Below are positions 8,249-13,588 of a stretch of 14,986 nucleotides of DNA, in pieces (the first letter of the stretch is position 1; every line of letters starts with the position of its first letter). Under the pieces are notes generated by a model, which did not search any database, was not told the origin of the DNA, and saw only the letters and a program-made list of their open reading frames with translations. Both the position numbers and the translations under genes were made by a program. The stretch is from positions 1-14,986 of the forward strand of contig JAUVKA010000035.1 in assembly GCA_030592205.1 (NCBI GenBank), given 5' to 3'. This DNA comes from Bacteroidota bacterium. GTDB lineage: Bacteria; Bacteroidota; Bacteroidia; Bacteroidales; UBA12481.

Positions 8249-8991
8249 TGAGAATACGCTCACTGGTAATTGATGATGAAGCACCAAACCGTCAAAACCT
8301 AAGCCGGTTACTGTCGAAATACTGCCCGGATGTTGAAATTGTTGGGGAAGCTGATGATAAAGTTTCAGGAGTGGAGATAATTTCTGACAAAAAACCCGAT
8401 TTGGTTTTCCTGGATATCCGTATGCCAGGTGGGGATGCATTTGAGATGCTGGAGCGAATTCCCAAAATTGATTTTGAAATCATCTTTATTACTGCTTATG
8501 ATGAGTATGCCTTCAAAGCCTTTGAGTTTAATGCCCTGGATTTTCTTTTAAAGCCGGTTAATTTCAAAAAGCTAATATCTGCTGTTGAGAAGGTCAAATC
8601 TCAAATCAAAATAAAAAAAGAAAACCTTCACCTTAAAAACCTGGTTGCCAATTTCCAGAGAGATAATGGAGAGCAGCGTATTGCTCTTCCTATGGAGGAG
8701 AAAACGGAATTTGTGGCGGTGAAGGATATAATTCGTTGCCAGGCCGACAGTAATTACACTAAGTTCTTCCTGGTAGATGGACGAACAATCCTGGTCTCAA
8801 AAACCTTAAAGGATTACGAATCCGCATTGGAAGGATCAAATTTTTATCGTGTACATAATTCCCATCTGGTAAATCTTTCCCAGGTAAAAGCTTATACCAA
8901 ACGAGACGGAGGATACCTGGAGATGAGCGATGGCAGCATGGTTCCCATTTCAAGAACAAGGAAGGAAGAGGTGCAGAGGATGTTGATGTGA
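8248..8991 (+). CDS. LytTR-family response regulator
   Basis: This 247-residue regulator has a receiver domain (1-120: D9-D10, phospho-acceptor D56 in VFLDIRMPGG, T82, K102 in LKPVNF) and a LytTR DNA-binding domain (about 142-245, with DIIRCQADSNYTKFFLVDG, FYRVHNSHLVNL and MVPISRTRKEEV). It is the partner of the LytS-type kinase upstream: the stop TAA (8246-8248) and the start ATG (8248-8250) share one A, which implies translational coupling. Target genes are not evident in the window; no clear LytTR direct-repeat site was found in front of the operon. The length is standard for this family. Confidence 0.95.
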   Translation: MRIRSLVIDDEAPNRQNLSRLLSKYCPDVEIVGEADDKVSGVEIISDKKPDLVFLDIRMPGGDAFEMLERIPKIDFEIIFITAYDEYAFKAFEFNALDFLLKPVNFKKLISAVEKVKSQIKIKKENLHLKNLVANFQRDNGEQRIALPMEEKTEFVAVKDIIRCQADSNYTKFFLVDGRTILVSKTLKDYESALEGSNFYRVHNSHLVNLSQVKAYTKRDGGYLEMSDGSMVPISRTRKEEVQRMLM

Positions 8992-9019
8992 TATATAACA
9001 CGAATATTTACGGTCAACT

Positions 9020-9060
9020 AGAAAAATTCACGTTTGGCCTTGTTAAACTTTCAGAAAAGG
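9020..9060 (-). repeat. copy of the sequence downstream of the RelE-like toxin gene
   Basis: Bases 9020-9059 match 12261-12300 with one mismatch in 40. In the intact locus this sequence follows the toxin gene; here it is joined directly to the antitoxin 3' end. The join falls on TCAGAAAAG (9051-9059), which occurs on both sides of the toxin gene in the intact locus (12292-12300 and 12644-12652). Confidence 0.9.
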
Positions 9061-9252
9061 TCATAACTCAAGAGCATCATCAATATAAGTTCTGGCTGAA
9101 AATGGAGGTTCCCGATAGAAACTTAGTTCATAATCAATAATCTCTCCCTCTTTTGTTGCTCGCCATGGCATATCTCTATGCGAATAATCACTAATGACAG
9201 ACGCTGACCAGTCGGAAAATCTTTCAATCACTTGATCAACCACTTCTTCTTC
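9061..9252 (-). pseudogene. 3' fragment of an HTH-Panacea antitoxin gene
   Basis: The fragment encodes the last 59 residues of a protein nearly identical to the C terminus of the antitoxin at 12654-13457, with 4 amino-acid differences (D/E, F/I, E/D, P/A). It includes the Panacea hallmark SHRDMPWRAT and the same stop. DNA identity to 12653-12842 is about 93 percent by eye, with many silent changes, so both copies were probably under selection before this one broke. The N-terminal HTH and most of the Panacea domain are missing; similarity fades between 9241 and 9252. The ATGA that starts the toxin in the intact locus is kept (9064-9061), with its first few codons (ATGACCTTTTCTGA), followed by frame loss after about 16 codons. 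It is almost certainly not functional. Confidence 0.88.
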
Positions 9253-9340
9253 AAATCAAAAATCATAATAACAGAGTATTATTTTCCAAAATTATGCATG
9301 AATAGCATCTATATAAATAAGCATGCAGATTTTATCTAAA

Positions 9341-9359
9341 AATTCCCAAAATGGGAATT
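9341..9359. promoter_or_regulatory. higA: dyad operator in front of higA
   Basis: AATTCCC-AAAAT-GGGAATT is a perfect inverted repeat with 7-bp arms and a 5-bp centre. It ends 6 bases before the -7 box at 9366, inside the expected promoter spacer. This is the typical position for autorepression by an HTH antitoxin such as HigA. The binding is inferred. Confidence 0.65.
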
Positions 9360-9365
9360 AATTAT

Positions 9366-9373
9366 TAACTTTG
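9366..9373 (+). promoter_or_regulatory. -7 promoter element of the higB remnant/higA gene
   Basis: TAACTTTG matches TAnnTTTG. No TTTG is seen 19-21 nt upstream; the region is occupied by the dyad operator. Transcription would start near 9379, just before the old higB start at 9388. Confidence 0.5.
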
Positions 9374-9387
9374 TAAAGAACACAGTC

Positions 9388-9441
9388 TTGAAAAGGATTT
9401 ATTCCAGAGGCACACTGAAACGTTGTTGGCATTTTATTGAC
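9388..9441 (+). pseudogene. higB: remnant of the higB toxin start
   Basis: The codons from TTG 9388 read (M)KRIYSRGTLKRCW, which resembles the N terminus of HigB-type mRNA interferases (typically R-I-x-S/K-x-x-T-L-K/R-x-F/C-W). A HigB toxin should continue for about 80 more residues, but here the frame passes straight into HFID and then the HigA start. This implies an internal deletion that removed nearly the whole toxin and happened to leave the frame open into higA. The match is short and rests on family knowledge, so it needs an alignment. Confidence 0.6.
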
Positions 9442-9813
9442 ATGGAATTAAAAATGAAAATATTGAAGACCGAAGAGGAATATCAAGTAGCCATTGACCG
9501 ATTTTCTGAATTGTTTGATGCAGCCATTGGGACTCTTGAGGGTGATGAGGCCGAGGTTCTTGCTTTACTTGTAGGTGATTATGAAGATCGTCATTATCCG
9601 ATAGATCCGCCTGATCCAATAGAGATGATTAAAGTAAGAATGGAAGAAATGAAACTTAAACAAGTTGATCTAGTCAATGCTTTTGGGGGGAAGAACCGGG
9701 CTTCAGAAGTTCTAAATAAAAAGAGGAGATTAACTCTGGAGATGATTAGGAAATTGTCGAAACTTCTTAATGTTTCTGTTCAAATGCTGGTTACGGAGTA
9801 TGAGTTGAAGTAG
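9442..9813 (+). CDS. higA: HigA-type antitoxin, solo (toxin partner deleted)
   Basis: The protein has 123 residues from ATG 9442; ATG 9454 is an equally possible start. The N-terminal half matches the HigA family pattern: KILKTEEEYQVAIDRFSELFDA, then GTLEGDEAEVLALLVGDYEDRHYPIDPPDPIE. The C-terminal half is an HTH of the XRE type (about 62-118: MEEMKLKQVDLVNAFGGKNRASEVLNKKRRLTLEMIRKL). HigA normally neutralises the HigB ribonuclease and represses its own operon. Here only 14 codons resembling higB remain upstream. The intact reading frame, promoter and dyad operator suggest it is still expressed and self-repressed. A possible role is neutralising a HigB encoded elsewhere, or simply being a relic. 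Confidence 0.88.
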   Translation: MELKMKILKTEEEYQVAIDRFSELFDAAIGTLEGDEAEVLALLVGDYEDRHYPIDPPDPIEMIKVRMEEMKLKQVDLVNAFGGKNRASEVLNKKRRLTLEMIRKLSKLLNVSVQMLVTEYELK

Positions 9814-9826
9814 GTGCAAAACAAGC

Positions 9827-9861
9827 TAGACCTGCCAGGTTTTGAAATGGCCTGAGGTCTA
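9827..9861 (+). terminator. 35-nt bulged hairpin after higA
   Basis: TAGACCT, a 2-nt bulge (GC), CAGG, an 11-nt loop, CCTG, AGGTCTA: an 11-bp stem with an asymmetric bulge in the 5' arm. It lies between the convergent ends of higA (9813) and the propeller gene (9867). The same element is found on the minus strand at 13545-13579. No clear T tract follows, so termination is probable rather than proven. Confidence 0.55.
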
Positions 9862-9866
9862 AATAA

Positions 9867-11009
9867 TCATTCCTTCAAAGTCACAATAACCAAAATTGGG
9901 TTGTCATTCTCATCAATTGAATCCACCATTTTATTTAAGGCAATTTTTTTGTCGGGATTTTTGACCTCTCCTTCATAGAAATAACCATTTTCCCGGTAAT
10001 ATGTGAAGGTATTAGCATTGACTAAACTGTATACCTTATTACCGGTAATTCTCCCGGGCCAGAAATTCATCCCGCCATCCAGATCATTGGGGATTTTCTT
10101 TTCTACGTAGACCAATTCTTTAGTTTTGCGATTATAAACCAAAGGGTGCATCTGTCTTTCTATATTTCCGGTTATGTAAACGTGAGTAGCAGATTCCCGA
10201 AAAGCTGCAATCCAAAAACCGCTGTTGGGAATATCCCTGGGATCTCTCTGTGAAAATGGCGTAGGCTTATTTAGGGTTTTGAAGATCATTCTTGGATAGG
10301 GCTCAAATTCAGAAGTTAAGCCGAATACAGTATCATACATCATTGTAAAGTAGCTTATTGTGTCTTGAAAAACATATGGTCCCCGCATCTGAAGGTCCTT
10401 GTTTGTGTTAACCAATCCTGTATGAGCAGGCAAATATTTTTTCAGGAATTCACCTTGTTTATTGAACAATCCGAAAGAATATCCTTCAAAATTATTGGTG
10501 CCCGGAAATTTGAAAGTTAGCAGGAAATCATCTCCATATTCCATTATGCCCCTGGGGCCTGCCTCGAAGGTAATGGTCCCTAAATGCTCCCCTTCAATTG
10601 AAAACTTAAGGAGTCTTTTCCAATTTAGGACATAAAGGGTTTTCTCATCCTTACTAATCTTAACCTGATCAGGATGATTGAATTCCCCTGGTCCTTTTCC
10701 TTCTCTGGATATTTGTCGCAAAAACTTGCCATCACTCGTGAACAGAAAGATTTTCTGCTGCATGTAATCATAAATCAGAAGATAGTTTTCTGATAATGAC
10801 CAATCCATCGTGTATTGGACATAGCTGTCTTTTGATGACTCGAGCTGTATGTATTCTATATCAGTTGCCAGATCACTTAGCATCAGCTCAGTTTCATTAT
10901 TCAGATCTCTAGTAAAGTCGATATGCTGGATTCCTGGTACTGAGCTTTTATTGTTGCAGGCCCACAGACCCATCAGAATGGCTAATAAAAGAATTGCTTT
11001 TCTCAACAT
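9867..11009 (-). CDS. 6-bladed beta-propeller lipoprotein
   Basis: This 380-residue lipoprotein has a lipobox ending LMGLWAC18, so it is predicted to be lipidated and anchored on a membrane facing the periplasm or cell surface. The mature part shows repeated beta-propeller strands and the family-typical stretch EGKGPGEF (103-110), as in the Bacteroidota 6-bladed propeller family (PF17170 type). It is a tandem paralogue of the next gene upstream (11050-12192): same length, Cys at the same position, same GKGPGE motif and similar ends (NDNPILVIVTLKE versus EDNPLLIFFTFR). The two genes are 40 nt apart and probably co-transcribed. Members of the family are mostly of unknown function; ligand binding or a peptide/carbohydrate-related role can only be guessed. 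Confidence 0.88.
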   Translation of the reverse strand: MLRKAILLLAILMGLWACNNKSSVPGIQHIDFTRDLNNETELMLSDLATDIEYIQLESSKDSYVQYTMDWSLSENYLLIYDYMQQKIFLFTSDGKFLRQISREGKGPGEFNHPDQVKISKDEKTLYVLNWKRLLKFSIEGEHLGTITFEAGPRGIMEYGDDFLLTFKFPGTNNFEGYSFGLFNKQGEFLKKYLPAHTGLVNTNKDLQMRGPYVFQDTISYFTMMYDTVFGLTSEFEPYPRMIFKTLNKPTPFSQRDPRDIPNSGFWIAAFRESATHVYITGNIERQMHPLVYNRKTKELVYVEKKIPNDLDGGMNFWPGRITGNKVYSLVNANTFTYYRENGYFYEGEVKNPDKKIALNKMVDSIDENDNPILVIVTLKE

Positions 11010-11049
11010 GAGCTTAGTTTTTGTTTAGGAATTGCGTACATGGAATTGC

Positions 11050-12192
11050 TTACCTAAAAGTAAAAAAAATAAGCAAGGGATTATCCTCTATATCCATTTG
11101 CTTGATTTTATCCTTAAAACCATCAGGATAATCAAATTCATCATTGTTTAATATCTGATCCACTTTATCGATAGCATAAGCAGGATTTAAAACTGAAACC
11201 AACTCTGATTGGTAAGTAGTACATAGGGCACTATATGTTCTTGAGAACAAAACATCATCCTCATTAATCTGAAATAGTTCATTGGTTATATTATTCAGAC
11301 CAACTGATACTTTGCCATATCTCCCTGGTTTAAGCTCCCTGGTTATGCTGAAATAAAAAATATCTCCAATTTCGAGAAATGGTTCTTCTAAGAATAGTTT
11401 TCCAGGAGGATAGGGATAGGAGTTATTTTTCATAAAATTCATTTGCTCACTTGCAGTACATGTATTCGGACCAAAATCGAAGCAATATTTTGGGTAAACT
11501 GCATCTTGGCTGATAGAGAACACGGTGTCAAGGTAGGGTGCCGAATATAAATAATGACCCTCAGAGGAACGATATAGCAAACGACTGCCAAGTGACATTA
11601 GCCCAGTTGACCATTTGATTGTATCGATAAATTCTCCTGTGTCAAGATTCCCAAGCCGGAAATAGTGATTCTTCCTGTTGACCATTACATAATCCTGATC
11701 TCCGAGGAATTGTATATCATTATAGAAATCTTTAAACTTGATGTCGCCAATTAGCTGACCATCAAGGGTGTATTTGCTGACTTTCTTTTGATCTGCTGCA
11801 GCAAGGTATATATGCTTATGATCAATGGAGAAGGAAAAACCAACCAATGTGGTATATTCTCCCGGACCTTTACCTGGATTTCCAATATTGTATAGGTGCT
11901 TCCCATACTTATCAAATACCAATATGCCTTGTTTTCTGTCGTAGTCCATTATAAAGATCTTGTCTTTGATTTGGTCTATCTGCATAACTCTTCCGAAATA
12001 ACAGCCGGGTTTTGTTTCGAGAGCAACCAGCCGAATACTTCCTATCATTTCTGATAGTTTCACAGAGGGTGGCATATTTGATTTTCTTAGAGAGATTGTA
12101 ATGGGTTCACCCGGGATTTTGGTCTCAGGTTCTGATGAGCAAGCAATGAATAGTGGAATAAGGAAAATTATGAGATTTGCTTTCTTGAACAT
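11050..12192 (-). CDS. 6-bladed beta-propeller lipoprotein, tandem paralogue
   Basis: This 380-residue lipoprotein has a lipobox ending LFIAC18. The propeller signature PGKGPGEY is at 106-113, and regular strands with DKxGK and LDGQ-type turns (IMDYDRKQGILVFDKYGKHL, KKVSKYTLDGQLIGDI) occur throughout. It is the first gene of the likely two-gene lipoprotein operon. The 5' leaders of the two genes are alike: CTAAACA, then AAAC, then CTCATGTT just before and at the start codon, which points to a duplication that included the leader. No convincing Bacteroidota promoter was found in the 12193-12312 gap. The specific ligand or substrate is unknown. Confidence 0.88.
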   Translation of the reverse strand: MFKKANLIIFLIPLFIACSSEPETKIPGEPITISLRKSNMPPSVKLSEMIGSIRLVALETKPGCYFGRVMQIDQIKDKIFIMDYDRKQGILVFDKYGKHLYNIGNPGKGPGEYTTLVGFSFSIDHKHIYLAAADQKKVSKYTLDGQLIGDIKFKDFYNDIQFLGDQDYVMVNRKNHYFRLGNLDTGEFIDTIKWSTGLMSLGSRLLYRSSEGHYLYSAPYLDTVFSISQDAVYPKYCFDFGPNTCTASEQMNFMKNNSYPYPPGKLFLEEPFLEIGDIFYFSITRELKPGRYGKVSVGLNNITNELFQINEDDVLFSRTYSALCTTYQSELVSVLNPAYAIDKVDQILNNDEFDYPDGFKDKIKQMDIEDNPLLIFFTFR

Positions 12193-12260
12193 GAGGGTTG
12201 TTTATGTTTAGTTATTAATTGAACGATAATTGCGGAGATAATAGTATCAAATGGTAGATC

Positions 12261-12300
12261 AGAAAAATTCACGTTTGGCCCTGTTAAACTTTCAGAAAAG
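12261..12300 (-). repeat. toxin-downstream sequence repeated at 9020-9059
   Basis: Forty bases after the toxin stop are copied at 9020-9059 with one mismatch. The block ends on TCAGAAAAG (12292-12300), the left copy of the 9-bp direct repeat that brackets the toxin gene. Its conservation in both copies, despite being non-coding here, marks the extent of the original duplication. Confidence 0.9.
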
Positions 12301-12652
12301 TCAAGCGGTTTGTCAGCTGAAATTATTTTTAATCCTTTCTTTATTCTCATTTTCCTTATCGCTTTTGTGATACAATTCGACAAAGACAATTTTTTTATCG
12401 TCTTCAAAATATGCATAGATGAGTCTTATTCCGGAGTTTACACCTCGTCCTTTTAAACTTTTACATGCAATCTTTTTAATTTTTATTATGCATGTTATTA
12501 AACCCAATCCTTCAATTCTGAAACTAAATGGAGGCCGTTCATTGGGTTCCACTAGCAATACTTTTTTTACTACTTCGAGGTCATCGTTTAAACTTCGATA
12601 TTTCTTGAGCAGCTTTTTAAGATCTTTCTTGAATTCACTTAGCTCAGAAAAG
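12292..12652. other. toxin segment bracketed by a 9-bp direct repeat
   Basis: TCAGAAAAG lies at 12292-12300 and at 12644-12652, followed by TCA and GTCA respectively, so the similarity runs to about 12 bases with a 1-base gap. The segment between them holds the RelE-like gene except for its first few codons. The related locus at 9020-9252 has a single copy of the 9-mer and no toxin gene, exactly as expected for a deletion (352 bp) between the repeats, or for a cassette inserted there. Confidence 0.8.
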
Positions 12653-12657
12653 GTCAT
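12313..12657 (-). CDS. RelE/ParE-superfamily toxin
   Basis: This 114-residue protein is basic and lysine-rich, of the size and pattern of RelE-like toxins: an N-terminal helix pair with FKKDLKKLLKKYRSLNDDLEVVKKVL, a central strand region with KIACKSLKGRGVNSGIRLIYAYFEDDKKIVFVELYHKSDKEN, and a charged C-terminal tail. RelE-type toxins cut mRNA at the ribosome; ParE-type relatives poison gyrase, and the sequence alone does not decide between them. Its ATG overlaps the antitoxin stop (ATGA, 12657-12654), so the two are translated together in the order antitoxin, toxin. The antitoxin is a Panacea protein, a family known to pair with many unrelated toxin folds. The frame is intact. Confidence 0.82.
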   Translation of the reverse strand: MTFSELSEFKKDLKKLLKKYRSLNDDLEVVKKVLLVEPNERPPFSFRIEGLGLITCIIKIKKIACKSLKGRGVNSGIRLIYAYFEDDKKIVFVELYHKSDKENENKERIKNNFS

Positions 12658-13457
12658 AGCTCAAGAGGTTCATCAAAATAAGTTCTGGCTGAAAATGGTG
12701 GTTCCCGGTAAAAACTTAATTCATAATCAATAATATCTCCTTCTTTTGTTGCACGCCATGGCATATCTCTATGCGAATAATCACTAATGACTGATGCTGA
12801 CCAGTCGGAAAATCTTTCAATCACTTGATCAACTACCTCTTTCTCTGCTGCATTAAATATTTTAAGGTCTGCTTTTTTAAGTGGGATATAGCGGGTCTGT
12901 GGGTAGCCATGGTATTCGGTTATAAATCGCATTATTTGCTTCTTTATAATCATTTCTCCAATGATACTGTCAAATTTTTGAGGAACAGGGCCATAAGGTA
13001 GTTTACGATATTCTGAGCCACTAAGATGCTCCTCATAAATTTCATAATAATTGAAATCTGAGAAATACAGCAACTTGTATAAAACCGTTTCCCCTACATT
13101 GGGTTTTCCGGCACATTGCTCCAGTATGTACAAAACTACATTGCTGAGCTTTTTAATATTTAGTTGAGGGGTAGAAATCCTTGTGTAGCTTTTCACCCCA
13201 TCCGGCTCATTTACAAGAGATATTTCTTCTGCTTCATGAGATTCTTTTGCTACGAACTGATCCAGAGAAAAACCCAATACTTTTGAAAGAGTTATTAGTT
13301 CTATAGCAGATAAGCTCCTGTTCCCCAACTCAATCTGTGCAAGAGATGATCTTGGGATTTTCAAGAATTGTGCTAATTCCTCCTGGGATAAGCCCTTCTG
13401 TTTCCTTTTATCAAGGACTCTTTTGCCAATCTGCTTTTGTGATAATCTTGTGGACAT
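12654..13457 (-). CDS. HTH-Panacea antitoxin (SocA/DUF4065-type)
   Basis: The protein has 267 residues from ATG 13457, chosen over upstream non-ATG starts because MSTRLSQKQIGKRVLDKRKQKG is a normal XRE start and the promoter lies just upstream. An XRE helix-turn-helix is at about 6-68 (LSQEELAQFLKIPRSSLAQIELGNRSLS). The Panacea domain occupies about 104-236: LYKLLYFSDFNYYEIYEEHLSGSEYRKLPYGPVP and SVISDYSHRDMPWRA are its recognisable motifs. Panacea proteins neutralise diverse toxins by direct binding, and the HTH would allow autorepression. It forms an operon with the RelE-like toxin. A dyad operator sits in its promoter. The 3' end of a second copy survives at 9061-9252. Confidence 0.92.
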   Translation of the reverse strand: MSTRLSQKQIGKRVLDKRKQKGLSQEELAQFLKIPRSSLAQIELGNRSLSAIELITLSKVLGFSLDQFVAKESHEAEEISLVNEPDGVKSYTRISTPQLNIKKLSNVVLYILEQCAGKPNVGETVLYKLLYFSDFNYYEIYEEHLSGSEYRKLPYGPVPQKFDSIIGEMIIKKQIMRFITEYHGYPQTRYIPLKKADLKIFNAAEKEVVDQVIERFSDWSASVISDYSHRDMPWRATKEGDIIDYELSFYREPPFSARTYFDEPLEL

Positions 13458-13474
13458 TACTTTACTATTTTTAG

Positions 13475-13506
13475 CAAAGATAGTCAATGTTGGAAAAAGC
13501 AACAAA
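13475..13506 (-). promoter_or_regulatory. promoter of the antitoxin-toxin operon
   Basis: On the minus strand, TTTG (13506-13503), exactly 20 nt, then TATCTTTG (13482-13475) is a full match to the Bacteroidota promoter. Transcription would start near 13469, about 12 nt before the ATG at 13457. This is the best promoter in the window and supports the start chosen for the antitoxin. Confidence 0.75.
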
Positions 13507-13526
13507 TAGAAGTTGGAAAATGCGAC
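13488..13526. promoter_or_regulatory. probable antitoxin operators, two sites
   Basis: TGTTG-GAAAAAG-CAACA (13488-13504) is a perfect 5-bp-arm dyad lying between the -33 and -7 boxes. A second, imperfect version (GTTG-GAAAATG-CGAC, 13512-13526) lies 23 bp further upstream in the same orientation, about two helical turns away. Two equally oriented dyads on one face of the promoter suit cooperative autorepression by the XRE domain of the antitoxin. Binding is inferred. Confidence 0.6.
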
Positions 13527-13544
13527 ATATAGAGAACGATTAAA

Positions 13545-13579
13545 TAGACCTCAGGTATGTAAATAACCTGACAGGTCTA
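13545..13579 (-). terminator. 35-nt bulged hairpin after the type IX-secreted protein gene
   Basis: Read on the minus strand this element has the same plan and length as the one at 9827-9861: TAGACCT, a 2-nt bulge (GT), CAGG, loop, CCTG, AGGTCTA. Both arms are identical to the other copy apart from one bulge base, while the loops differ. It lies 10 bases after the stop of the 13589 gene and is followed by TTTAATC, so it probably ends that transcript before the TA operon. Confidence 0.55.
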
Positions 13580-13588
13580 AGCCACACA

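Noticed and set aside
9301..9336. TGCATG...CATGCA inverted repeat
   Set aside because: The arms are only 6 bp, are self-palindromic and are far apart in AT-rich sequence; this is likely by chance.
12215..12256. TTTG-N19-TATCGTTC as promoter of the lipoprotein pair
   Set aside because: The -7 box matches only TA and little of TTTG; too weak to annotate.
12168..12416. Minus-strand open frame of 82 codons across the toxin 3' end
   Set aside because: It overlaps the RelE-like toxin in another frame, has no family resemblance and no promoter or start context.
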